From Vaginimicrobium propionicum (lineage in GTDB: Bacteria > Actinomycetota > Actinomycetes > Propionibacteriales > Propionibacteriaceae): DNA of 64,000 nucleotides. The translations under genes were made by a program, and so were the position numbers. Location of the stretch: contig NZ_LT706985.1 in the NCBI RefSeq assembly GCF_900155645.1, forward strand, positions 1,412,051 to 1,476,050, read 5' to 3'. A model generated the notes under the pieces. The model saw nothing but the letters and a program-made list of their open reading frames with translations. It ran no database searches and had not been told where the DNA came from. This document shows, piece after piece, positions 45,388-53,366 of this stretch. Each line of letters begins with the position of its first letter. Position 1 is the first letter of the stretch.

Positions 45388-45818
45388 GGCTAATGAGTTT
45401 AGTCACGACCTAGAACACGAATTATTTTCCAAACCCTAAATACTCAACTAAAAATAATCGGCTAACATGAGGTTTACAAGGTTAATTGGCTAGTCAGCGT
45501 CGATTAGTTGATTCTTGGTAACGCTCGGCTAGCTGGCTGCCGTCCCCCTTTTAGGCGGCCCAGCCGGGCGTTAAAGCTTTTTAATAAGGCACCAGGGGGT
45601 TGCTGGTCACCCTCCAATACAACCCCCTGGGCTTCTACTTTCTGATTTTAGGTTTCTTTGGGTCACCATACCTAATTGTTGCCAACCTTAAGAGATAACA
45701 ATTCCGCAACAAATTTGGCAGGAATATAACGGAAACATAATGTTTTTGACTTTGAACTATTGGTAGTCATAAATTTCCAATCTCGAAACCGGATGCAAGT
45801 CGTCCTTCGGTAACGCTC
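45388..45818. other. Structured intergenic region with two strong hairpins
   Basis: No gene is visible. Two hairpins lie close together. The first spans 45521-45571 (10-bp outer stem ACGCTCGGCT with AGCCGGGCGT, one G-U) and is followed by CTTTTT on the plus strand. The second is a perfect 11-bp stem, CCAGGGGGTTG (45592-45602) with 45620-45630. They could end a short plus-strand RNA or lie in the leader of the MFS gene. Confidence 0.45.
45521..45582 (+). terminator. Rho-independent-type hairpin
   Basis: A long imperfect stem (outer 10 bp, inner CTGCCG/GGCGGC) with the loop TCCCCCTTTTA is followed by TTAAAGCTTTTTAAT. No plus-strand gene precedes it, so the transcript it ends may be a small RNA. 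Confidence 0.5.
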
Positions 45819-46475
45819 TCACGCCACCCGAAGCAACTCCTGGGCGCGCGAACGTAACTTCTTCGTGCCGTAGGAACATCGGTATCGAACTGCTGTTTCG
45901 CTCATTTTGTGTTTGGCTGCTGCCTCGCGCCCGCTAAGCCCGTCTAAGTAGACAGAGGTGAGCACCCCTGCTGTTTCTTGACTGACTAAACGCAACCGAA
46001 CACCCTCTTGGATAATCGCTGCCGTATCTGGCGCCTCGGGTGGGTGCAGGCTGGTTGGTTCAAAAAATGGCAAAGGTAACTCTCGGTGTTGGCGCGCCCA
46101 TGATCTGCTTAAACTCTTCAAACAGTCCAAAGCTAAATTGGCTAGCAGCCGGGAGCGCATTCTTGAACTGGGGAAAGTCATTATCCGCACCCAAGCATTT
46201 GCTAGATAGTCATCAATAGTGTGTTTTTTGTCTCGTCTAGCTAGTTTGACCAGCCTTGGCCACAACGCCACTAAGAGGCAGAGCCCAGCAATCGCATCCC
46301 CTCGTTGGGCAGCCAAAATTAGCTCTGCGCAGCATGCGTCACTATTAGTGCAACACCATGCGGCCTGACGAGGCGTCTCAATTGTGGACAAGGCTGGGCA
46401 GGCCGTAAATCGGTGTGGCTTATCGGCAATTTCGAGCCATTGATCAGCCAGCCCTCTAAGCGTCCGTCTGTTCAT
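45819..46475 (-). CDS. Putative RNA polymerase sigma-70 family (ECF-like) factor
   Basis: A 218-residue protein. Residues about 50-125 resemble sigma region 2 (AAQRGDAIAGLCLLVALWPRL, AWVRIMTFPSS), and residues about 150-215 form a region-4-like helix-turn-helix (LDGLSGREAAAKHKMSETAV then RYRCSYGTKKLRSRA). The N-terminus has several Cys (CC-T-N-SDACC). No anti-sigma gene is adjacent. The call rests on pattern, so a simple HTH regulator is possible. Confidence 0.6.
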   Translation of the reverse strand: MNRRTLRGLADQWLEIADKPHRFTACPALSTIETPRQAAWCCTNSDACCAELILAAQRGDAIAGLCLLVALWPRLVKLARRDKKHTIDDYLANAWVRIMTFPSSRMRSRLLANLALDCLKSLSRSWARQHRELPLPFFEPTSLHPPEAPDTAAIIQEGVRLRLVSQETAGVLTSVYLDGLSGREAAAKHKMSETAVRYRCSYGTKKLRSRAQELLRVA

Positions 46476-46614
46476 AGACCAAGAATCAAAAACGAATGTT
46501 GGCCAAGGCGTTTACCGACACACCCTGAGTGTTAACTGAAACCCGTCAAGTGTTGTCCGTTTTCCACGCGCGAACTGCCAGAATATAGTTCATAGTTTTT
46601 CGGGAGGGATCTCC

Positions 46615-47640
46615 ATGTGGCGCAAACTCACCATTTTGTTAGCTGCAGTGCTAGTTTTGACGGCTTGCTCAACGCCCCAGCCGCCGCAGCCGGAATCGTC
46701 TGTGCGCACGACGATATTAAAGCTTGGCTTTAATCAAGGTGAATCGCACCCACAGTACCAAGCGCTAACGAAATTGGCCGCCGATCTGAAACAGCAGACA
46801 AGCGGACGTTACGACATCAAAATCTACGCCAAAGAAAAACTTGGCTCGCAGTCTGAAGTGTTAAAATCAGTCTCGTCTGGGACGGTAGACCTGATGATGG
46901 TTTCCGGCCCACTACTAGAGCAATACAACCCTGACTTCGTCGTTTACGATCTTCCCTATATTTTTGACTCTCCTGAAGCCCAAAAAGAAGTGCTGGGCGA
47001 TGCGGATGTTAACCGAAAGCTCTACGAGTCCCTAACAGCGAGCCACAATATCTGCGTCCTGGCCGGTTTCTACGCTGGAACCCGTAATTTCTACACAGTC
47101 GATAAAGTCATCACCTTGCCACAAGATTTGGCAGGGCTAAAAATTCGGGTTCAAGAAGCTGATTCTCAAGCCAAAATCATTGAATTATTGGGTGGAGTGC
47201 CAGTTAAGTTGGGAGCCGGCCAAACCTACGAAGCGCTAAATACCGGAAGTATTGACGGAGCCGAAAACAATGAGGGATTCTTCCACGAGCTTTCCCATGA
47301 CACGCTCGCCAAAAACTTTTCCTATACCCACCACGCAATGATTCCCGACTACCTAGTCATGTCGACGAAAGTGCTTAACGCGATGAGCAGCAACGACCGT
47401 AAAACCCTGCTTGATTTAGTGGCCAAGGCACGCGCCGAATCGGATAATGCGATGAGCGAATACCTAGAAAAAGCGAAGAAAGACGCCGAGGCTGCCGGTG
47501 TTACCTTCCGCGAAGTCAACCAAGCAGCTTTCAAAGAAAAACTCGCGTCTTTCACTCAAACTGAGGCAGAAAAGAACGGCGAAACCAAGAAACTATCTGC
47601 CGCCGTCCAAGAGGCCAACCGTAAATACCCAGGTGACTAA
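46615..47640 (+). CDS. TRAP transporter substrate-binding lipoprotein, DctP type (orphan)
   Basis: A 341-residue solute-binding protein. The lipobox is LTACS after a hydrophobic signal; DctP features include LKLGFNQGESHPQYQAL, GTVDLMMVSGPLLEQYNP, the substrate-clamping Arg in GLKIRVQEADSQ and YEALNTGSIDGAEN. GGAGG lies 9 bases before ATG. No DctQ or DctM membrane gene is adjacent: the next gene is convergent and overlaps by 4 bases. The ligand is probably an organic acid. Confidence 0.88.
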   Translation: MWRKLTILLAAVLVLTACSTPQPPQPESSVRTTILKLGFNQGESHPQYQALTKLAADLKQQTSGRYDIKIYAKEKLGSQSEVLKSVSSGTVDLMMVSGPLLEQYNPDFVVYDLPYIFDSPEAQKEVLGDADVNRKLYESLTASHNICVLAGFYAGTRNFYTVDKVITLPQDLAGLKIRVQEADSQAKIIELLGGVPVKLGAGQTYEALNTGSIDGAENNEGFFHELSHDTLAKNFSYTHHAMIPDYLVMSTKVLNAMSSNDRKTLLDLVAKARAESDNAMSEYLEKAKKDAEAAGVTFREVNQAAFKEKLASFTQTEAEKNGETKKLSAAVQEANRKYPGD

Positions 47641-48302
47641 GCCAAACCAGACTCTAAAGCAATCAAGACGAGCTGGACGCGATCACGAGCTTTCAACTTA
47701 GACAGCAATCGTCCAACGTGAGTCTTGACGGTGCCTTCAGCCATGAACAAAGTAGCGGCAATCTCAGCATTAGTGGCACCTTTAGCGATTTCGACCAAAA
47801 CCTCGCGCTCCCGCTCGGTCAGGACGTCTAGACGGTCGGCGTGCTCACTAGGCGAAGACGGCAAAGTCGGCACCACATGATCCAGCAGCCGCCGGGTAGC
47901 TGAGGGAGCAACTACGCTATCACCAGCGTTAACTGAGCGGATAGCATTCAATAAATCATCTGGCCGCGCATCTTTCAGCATAAAACCGGATGCCCCCGCC
48001 TTAAGCGCACTAAACACGTAGTCGTCAAGATCAAATGTAGTCAGCACCAACACTTTTGTTGGCAGCTCGCGAGCGACTATCTGCTTGGTGGTTTCAACCC
48101 CATCCAGTTCGGGCATGCGGATATCCATAAGTACAACATCCACCCGTTGAGCCGCTAATTTTTCTAACGCTTCGCGCCCATTAGACGCCTCTGCAACGAC
48201 CTCCATGTCATCCTCGGCGTCGATAAGCATTCTGAAACCGCTACGCACTAACGCTTGGTCATCGACCAGCATGACGCGCAGTTTTGCTTGTGATTGTTCC
48301 AT
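47637..48302 (-). CDS. NarL/LuxR family response regulator
   Basis: A 221-residue two-component regulator. The receiver domain has VDDQ acids, the phospho-acceptor Asp in VLMDIRMPELDG and the Lys in MLKDARPDD. The C-terminal LuxR-type DNA-binding domain reads LTEREREVLVEIAKGATNAE then IAATLFMAEGTVKTHVGRLL. AGGAG precedes the ATG by 6 bases. It is 41 bases after its histidine kinase gene. Its target genes are unknown. Confidence 0.94.
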   Translation of the reverse strand: MEQSQAKLRVMLVDDQALVRSGFRMLIDAEDDMEVVAEASNGREALEKLAAQRVDVVLMDIRMPELDGVETTKQIVARELPTKVLVLTTFDLDDYVFSALKAGASGFMLKDARPDDLLNAIRSVNAGDSVVAPSATRRLLDHVVPTLPSSPSEHADRLDVLTEREREVLVEIAKGATNAEIAATLFMAEGTVKTHVGRLLSKLKARDRVQLVLIALESGLA

Positions 48303-48343
48303 TTGCCACTCCTGAATACTTTAGATCGTACTGGTTGGCGGAA

Positions 48344-49573
48344 TCACTCAGCAATATGCCCGGCCACCGGCACGACTGCTTGCACCAGCCAACCGGCACC
48401 CAACGGGCCAGCGTTTAGTTTGCCGCCAACAGCCTGGACTCTTTCGCGCATGCCATGAATACCGTATCCAGTGCCGCTAACCTCTGCTGGGCGCGCAACG
48501 TCTTTACCACCATCGTCATAGATGGACACCTCAACTTGTGTTGGTGAATAACGTAGCCCGACGGTTAATTTAGCGTCTGAACCGGCATGTTTCATGACAT
48601 TCGTCATCGCTTCTTGGGTCACCCGATATAGCGCCAAACCAACCGCTGGCGAAACTTTTGGCATTTGGCCTCGCACCGTCAAATTTGCACGATCACCAGC
48701 ACGTTCAACCAGCGTTTCAATATCGGCTAGCCCTGGGCTGGGCGTGAACTCAGCACTTTTTTCGCCACGTAGCACACCAACGATGCGCCGCATTTCGACA
48801 AGCGCTTCACGTCCTGTAGAGCTAATCGTGTCCAACACTTCAGTTGCCTTTTCTGGATGTTTACGAGCTAGCGCCTTACCGCCCTCAGCTTGGACGACGA
48901 TAACCGATAGCGAGTGGGCAACAATATCGTGCAGTTCGCGAGCGATTTCGTTGCGCACCCGATTCTCTGTGGCTCGCTCTGCCTCTTCACGTAGTGCCAG
49001 CTCAGATTCGTAGCGAGCTTTCGCCCCTTCAGCGCGCGCCAAATTCGCGTGCTCACTGTCTTGGTCGCGTCGTCCTAAAAGATAAGGAACGATAACTAGA
49101 GCCATGCAGAGCAAAACAGTTGGCGTTACGGTTGGCAGCAATTCACCAACTTGACCGCCAGGTAGTGGTAACTGTTGGCGCCAAGCCCAGCGAATCGGGA
49201 AAACTACTGAACCGATCGCCCCGGAAGCCACCACGAGCCTAGCCATCGGCCCTTCCACATGGCGAGCAACCGAGTAGCTAGCTAGCGGTGTAGCGATTAG
49301 CGCCCATGTCGGGTGTGGTAGGAAGAACACTTGGAAAGCTCCGGAAAGCGACATTATTGCCACCATCGCTAGTGGTGATGACCGACGCAAAGCCAGCGGC
49401 AGCGTCAACCCGATAGAGGTCAACACGGACGCCAGATAGGCCGGCGAGGCTGACCCACTACCGAATAAGTCACCCCAAAAGCATGTGGCTAGGGTGAAAA
49501 TGAGCGCAGTAAAAATATCGATTGCCGGCGGCGGTGAAAAGCGCCGAAGTACCTCCTGCTTAAAAGTGGCCAC
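48344..49573 (-). CDS. Sensor histidine kinase (HisKA_3 type)
   Basis: About 409 residues. Several N-terminal membrane segments (residues 15-170) and a coiled linker lead to the dimerisation domain with the phospho-His in IARELHDIVAHSLSVIVVQ and an HATPase domain (VTQEAMTNVMKHAG, YDDGG, GTGYGIHGMRERV). It should phosphorylate the adjacent NarL-type regulator. The start is GTG 49573 or TTG 49576; neither has a Shine-Dalgarno. The signal sensed is unknown. Confidence 0.93.
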   Translation of the reverse strand: MATFKQEVLRRFSPPPAIDIFTALIFTLATCFWGDLFGSGSASPAYLASVLTSIGLTLPLALRRSSPLAMVAIMSLSGAFQVFFLPHPTWALIATPLASYSVARHVEGPMARLVVASGAIGSVVFPIRWAWRQQLPLPGGQVGELLPTVTPTVLLCMALVIVPYLLGRRDQDSEHANLARAEGAKARYESELALREEAERATENRVRNEIARELHDIVAHSLSVIVVQAEGGKALARKHPEKATEVLDTISSTGREALVEMRRIVGVLRGEKSAEFTPSPGLADIETLVERAGDRANLTVRGQMPKVSPAVGLALYRVTQEAMTNVMKHAGSDAKLTVGLRYSPTQVEVSIYDDGGKDVARPAEVSGTGYGIHGMRERVQAVGGKLNAGPLGAGWLVQAVVPVAGHIAE

Positions 49574-49886
49574 CAAACAAAATTACCCCACGCTAAATTA
49601 TGTGAACCACTTTGGACGTAACATGCAAATGTTGTGTCAACTTATGCTGACGCTGACGTTTACACGAAGGCGCTCTTGGCGAACCACCCGCGTTTATGAA
49701 AGGCCCTCACAGATTCTCGCTCACAGTGGAATCAAGTTCACCTACGGTGATCGTGAAATCGTATTCGAGCCTGAGCGCTATAACTGCGTCTTAGCCCAGC
49801 AATCCCGACGGCCACGACGCAACCGGGTGGACGAAGATAGCCACAGTCTCGGACGCGGTGTAAGCCTGTCGCGTAATTGCACCTAG
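49574..49886. other. Non-coding stretch upstream of the sensor kinase
   Basis: Frames on both strands here are short or low in coding character. I see no gene I would support and no RNA structure. It holds the promoter of the kinase-regulator pair on the minus strand. Confidence 0.4.
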
Positions 49887-50015
49887 TCACGGCAGCGGAT
49901 CCATGGCTGCTGCCCAGAGCGCTGCCGCATGAGCCCGACGGCGTCTCGCCCACACAACCCCTGCACCGACGCCTGAAATAAGAACACCAAGAAACAGCAG
50001 CATTCGACGACTCAT
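49887..50015 (-). CDS. Small single-span membrane protein (42 residues)
   Basis: A short frame reading MSRRMLLFLGVLISGVGAG, then VVWARRRRAHAAALWAAAMD and a stop. It has one hydrophobic segment (residues 6-22) followed by a basic cluster, a type seen in many actinobacterial genomes. ATG 50015 has no Shine-Dalgarno. Coding evidence is the plausible topology only, so confidence is limited. Confidence 0.4.
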   Translation of the reverse strand: MSRRMLLFLGVLISGVGAGVVWARRRRAHAAALWAAAMDPLP

Positions 50016-50211
50016 GAGGTTAAATCTATCTTGCTTGCCCAAGCTTTCAACCGTTGCCCACGAGATAGACTAGGCAGGTTGCGGCACCGTATAGGATTGA
50101 CCCACTTTGGTGTGAACGTTTCGTGGGCTTTCTTTCGTAAACCACCTTAATCGGCCGCGATTTCGTTAGCAGGCCGAAAAATCGGTATAGTTTCCGGCGT
50201 CTGTATGACAG

Positions 50212-50284
50212 GCCACCTTAGCTCAGTCGGTAGAGCGACGCTCTCGTAAAGCGTAGGTCGCCGGTTCGATCCCGGCAGGTGGCT
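50212..50284 (+). tRNA. tRNA-Thr (anticodon CGT)
   Basis: The full cloverleaf can be folded: acceptor GCCACCT (50212-50218) with AGGTGGC (50277-50283), D stem GCTC/GAGC, anticodon stem ACGCT/AGCGT with loop CTCGTAA (anticodon CGT at 50245-50247), and T stem GCCGG/CCGGC with loop TTCGATC. CCA is not encoded. It reads ACG codons. Decayed mobile DNA starts about 60 bases downstream. Confidence 0.96.
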
Positions 50285-50343
50285 CCGAGTGGGTGCTCGT
50301 CGCGCTACGCGAGAGGCGTCCAAGACTCAAAGATACTTGAGCT

Positions 50344-50631
50344 CTAACCATCCTCGTCTACAGACATGTGTTCTGCTTGTTCGATTACTAATTTGATCGC
50401 GGATTCTTGTTTGTCGGGCGGGTAACCGTATATCGCAAGCGGTCGTCTTATTCGCGAGCGCATTTTCGCTCTAACGCTTTCTTTTTGCATCCAATCAATA
50501 GTTTTCGAGTTGCGAACGGTAGTAACTAATTTTTTAGCGATTGTCTTTAATGTTTCATCGCCTAATTCCATAATCGCAGCATCGTTTTGAATTACCGCGT
50601 CATAAAATGCAATTTCGTCTTCGCTAAGCCC
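50344..50631 (-). pseudogene. C-terminal remnant of type I restriction subunit HsdR
   Basis: About 95 residues match the extreme C-terminus of HsdR (DUF3387 region): LSEDEIAFYDAVIQNDAA, TIDWMQKESVRAKMRSRIRR and IYGYPPDKQESAIKLVIEQA. Nothing of the motor or nuclease domains remains. The same open frame begins with a piece of RhuM, so a deletion has joined the two genes. No restriction activity is expected. Confidence 0.85.
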
Positions 50632-51260
50632 AGGTTCTTTGGCGGGCTGGTCAGCGACTTTCTTGGAAATGCTGCCAGCATTTTCTAAAAGTTCTCGACC
50701 ATCGAGGGTGAGCACTTGGTCTAAAAATTTAGCCCATTCCTACATCCTGGTGAGAATGTGACGTACGGCACGTGATTCTGCCAGGTTTAGATGAGCCTTA
50801 AAGATTCGCCTTAAATCGGCTAGTGTTTCGTGGACGAAGTCACGCAGGATGCCAATCGCCCACTGCCGGAATTGCGTGGCGCGAATAGAGTTGACGCGGT
50901 AGCCAACGGAAATGATGGCGTCCAAGTTGTAGTGCTGATTTGGCGAGTTACCTGACGGGAACCTTCTTGGCGAACTATTGGAAAAATTCCAATAGTTGTT
51001 TCTTCGGTAAGCTCTTGAGAGCCAAAAATCTATTGCAGGTGATAATTAACCTTGCTCACATCAACGTCAAACAGCTCAGCCTTCAGAGCTTGCGTTAACC
51101 AGATAGTGCCATCCTCATACCGCACTGCCACACCAACACCGGCATTAGTGGTGAAAACCAGGAACTGACTGGAATCATGCTTCACAAGTTTCTTAGCCAT
51201 CTTCATCCCCGGCAACTCGGTATCAGTAGCTTCTTGGACGACTTCCCGCGCCTCAGACAC
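50632..51260 (-). pseudogene. Disrupted RhuM-family gene
   Basis: Parts of a RhuM protein can be read in order. The N-terminal part has VAVRYEDGTIWLTQALKAEL and VNYHL, then a TAG; next come IFGSQELTEETTIGIFPIVR, a frameshift before LDAIISVGYRVNSIRATQFR, an internal deletion, then AESRAVRHILTRM, a second TAG and EWAKFLDQVLTL. At least two nonsense codons, one frameshift and one deletion are present. RhuM genes are often carried beside type I restriction genes, which fits the hsdM and hsdR fragments on either side. Confidence 0.82.
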
Positions 51261-51450
51261 CCGAATCCGCCCGGAACACTAGCTCAGGCAGGAGGGCGAC
51301 ACGAAGAGATGCAGGAGATTTGTTCTCAAGTAGTCTCTGAAGACCGTGAATTTCCATTGATGACGTGAGATTCATTTTTGCTAATTCCCAGGTGGTGTTA
51401 GTGAACTCTTGGCCGTAGATAGATGGGTGATTTCGCTGGCCAACGTGAAC
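51261..51450 (-). pseudogene. Internal remnant of type I methyltransferase HsdM
   Basis: A short minus-strand stretch reads PSIYGQEFTNTTWELAKMNL, the conserved HsdM segment around yGQE-n-tTw-LakMNL. The sequence then runs into unrelated residues and a stop at 51253-51255. An upstream stop lies near 51453. Only about 20 residues are recognisable, but the motif is distinctive and the gene order hsdM-rhuM-hsdR agrees with it. Confidence 0.65.
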
Positions 51451-51572
51451 TTAGATAAGGAGGTTAAATTGTACGAGTATGCCGTCCGATCCGCAGCATG
51501 GATCTGTTGCCGTCCTATCAATGATAGAATGCAACGGTAGCTTATTTTTACCCCGTAACGATGAACACCCCC

Positions 51573-51621
51573 GTGTGCATTTTTGCACACCCCTCATAAC
51601 GATGCCGTGTGCATCGTTATG
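51573..51621. terminator. Two adjacent palindromes
   Basis: GTGTGCA-TTTT-TGCACAC (51573-51590) and a perfect 11-bp repeat CATAACGATGC with GCATCGTTATG (51595-51605 and 51611-51621). They lie between the restriction remnants and the end of the hydrolase gene and may terminate the latter. They could also mark an insertion junction. Confidence 0.45.
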
Positions 51622-51638
51622 GAGTAAGATATTCGATC

Positions 51639-52295
51639 TTATCGCTGCTTGTGCGTACATTCTCCCTGTATATCGGTTTTCATTTCTTCAATAGCTTTTT
51701 GAATGATAGCTGCTAATTTATTTGGAACTTCGACATTAACTTCATGACCTGTGCCATCAATAATAATCATTTCCGAGTGCTCCAAGACATTGTTCAAAGA
51801 TTTTGCCGCCTTCAAATTGGCTTTGTCTTTTTCTCCACAGACAATGTAAACGGGACATTTTACAGCTGCAAGATTTGCTCTATAATCTAAATGTTTCATC
51901 GACTTTGATATTGAAATCATATTATCTTTCGTAGTGTGAGAATCCAAGAAAACTTTCCCTGGCATTAATTTGAAAATTATGTTTTGTATGCCTAAAAGAA
52001 CAGTAGGCATTTTGTATTGCGGAGCGATAAGAATCATTGCTTTTACTTTATCCGGATGCCGCAAATAGAACTCCAATGACATAACCGCACCAAGGCTAAT
52101 CCCACAAAGCACCAAAGAATCAGCACCATCAGAGCAGCATGATTCCAGCGAATCCATCAAAGATCCAAAAGTCTGCTTTTGTCCATTTGCTGGTATCAAA
52201 TCCGGGCACACCACATTGTTGTACTCAAGATAATCTAATGTTTGCCGCCATGATTCTTTATTTTGTCCAAGGCCGTGTAAAAATAGTACTGTTAT
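51639..52295 (-). CDS. Alpha/beta hydrolase with apparent AUA start
   Basis: A hydrolase of about 218 residues. The oxyanion motif is LFLHGLGQNKESW, the nucleophile elbow CGISLGAV, then VCGEKDKANL (Asp) and GTGHEV (His). The first ATG/GTG-type codon (52214) would remove the HG motif. Reading upstream, the frame reaches ATA at 52295-52293, placed 6 bases after a perfect AAGGAG (52307-52302) and overlapping the previous stop as ATAA. No standard start exists before an in-frame TGA. Function is unknown. Low G+C matches Firmicutes-like neighbours. Confidence 0.75.
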   Translation of the reverse strand: MTVLFLHGLGQNKESWRQTLDYLEYNNVVCPDLIPANGQKQTFGSLMDSLESCCSDGADSLVLCGISLGAVMSLEFYLRHPDKVKAMILIAPQYKMPTVLLGIQNIIFKLMPGKVFLDSHTTKDNMISISKSMKHLDYRANLAAVKCPVYIVCGEKDKANLKAAKSLNNVLEHSEMIIIDGTGHEVNVEVPNKLAAIIQKAIEEMKTDIQGECTHKQR

Positions 52296-52885
52296 GCTTC
52301 GCTCCTTACATCACTATCCAATTTCCATTTCGTTGACTGCAAAAGGCGAATCATTCCTACAGTTCCTTTCCAGCATAGAATTCCTAGAAGAAGGAAATTA
52401 ACCGCCAATAACAGTCCTACCAAAAGAGCAGAAATCCCTTTTAATTCGTATATAAAAAAAACAAATTGCATCTTATCAAATAGCGGAAAATGCAGGAAGC
52501 CTTTAAGTAATCCCATTGCTCCGGCAAGAACGCTGACGCCACACGAAAAGAAGAACGAAACCGAAAGAATAGCTAATGTAGGAATCAGCGAAACCCACGC
52601 TAATGAAGCAAAAGAGTAGAATCCTAAAGCCATCATAAAATGTCTGAATGAAAAATTTTTATTCTCGACAATAGCCTTGCCAAGGTAGCCTAATGCGAAG
52701 TCCTTTGCCGGTCCCATTTCCGCAATAATATCATTTTCTGTCTGCCCCTGTTCCATGCGCTCATAAAATGAACTCTTGAGTTCACTTAAAATGTCAGTCT
52801 TTTCGGAAACGGGCATATACTTTAAATGTTTGTCTACCTGCGACAAATATTTCTCTAATGCAATATTGTTTGACTTGTTTCCCAT
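52292..52885 (-). CDS. HAAS (DUF1700-like) domain membrane protein
   Basis: A 197-residue protein. The N-terminal cytoplasmic domain (residues 1-75) has the HAAS pattern: LEKYLSQVDKHLKYMPVSEK, ELKSSFYERMEQG and IIAEMGPAKDFALGYL. Three to four membrane segments follow. HAAS-domain proteins are typically encoded with PadR regulators in Firmicutes, as here, and are thought to be the regulator's target. Its stop overlaps the hydrolase start. Confidence 0.82.
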   Translation of the reverse strand: MGNKSNNIALEKYLSQVDKHLKYMPVSEKTDILSELKSSFYERMEQGQTENDIIAEMGPAKDFALGYLGKAIVENKNFSFRHFMMALGFYSFASLAWVSLIPTLAILSVSFFFSCGVSVLAGAMGLLKGFLHFPLFDKMQFVFFIYELKGISALLVGLLLAVNFLLLGILCWKGTVGMIRLLQSTKWKLDSDVRSEA

Positions 52886-52887
52886 TT

Positions 52888-53220
52888 TTATAATTCTTTC
52901 GTTAGCTTAGAAATATCATTCATCAGTGTCTTCCAGTCACTGTTCAACTCATCAAGATAGGAACATCCTGATTCAGTTATTCGATAATACTTTCTCGGTG
53001 GCACACCGTCATCCGTGTTCTGCCAATACGATTCAAGATATCCATTCTTTAATAATCGTCGTAGCAATGGATAAACCGTGTTTTCTTTTGTTTTAAGCAT
53101 AGGATAATCATCTAATGTTTGTATCAAGTCATATCCGTATCTATCCCCATCTTTGATCAGGAGAAGAATGGCATATTCAAGTGTTCCTCTTTTAATTTGC
53201 GAAATCCATTCTTCATTCAT
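52888..53220 (-). CDS. PadR family transcriptional regulator
   Basis: About 110 residues with a PadR winged helix: IKRGTLEYAILLLIKDGDRY, GYDLIQTL, ENTVYPLLRRLLKNGYLES and PPRKYYRITESG. The ATG at 53220 is preceded by AAAGGTGG at suitable distance; GTG 53232 is possible. It is 2 bases upstream of the HAAS gene. The promoter carries symmetrical elements suited to autoregulation. Confidence 0.9.
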   Translation of the reverse strand: MNEEWISQIKRGTLEYAILLLIKDGDRYGYDLIQTLDDYPMLKTKENTVYPLLRRLLKNGYLESYWQNTDDGVPPRKYYRITESGCSYLDELNSDWKTLMNDISKLTKEL

Positions 53221-53244
53221 CAACTCCACCACCTTTCGTCAAAT

Positions 53245-53288
53245 ACAGTGCTACTGTGCCTTGACAGGTATAGTGTACTACACAGTAC
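53245..53288 (-). promoter_or_regulatory. Candidate PadR operator/promoter
   Basis: Two symmetrical elements lie upstream of padR: ACAGT-GCT-ACTGT (53245-53257) and a GTATAGTGTACTACACAGTA stretch (from 53268) with dyad symmetry around AGTACT-like arms. These are plausible binding sites for the PadR protein. No experimental consensus is assumed. Confidence 0.45.
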
Positions 53289-53366
53289 AGACGTTGTTAA
53301 ATAGTATCACCTGCATAACAAAAAAACACCCGACCGTAGCCGAGTGCCTTGAATCTTTGTATTCTG

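Noticed and set aside
45521-45630. 6C RNA (actinobacterial two-hairpin RNA)
   Set aside because: Only the first loop contains a C run; in the second hairpin the C run is paired in the stem.
49485-49886. Plus-strand gene of 133 codons
   Set aside because: It starts antisense to the sensor kinase and has low coding character with no motif.
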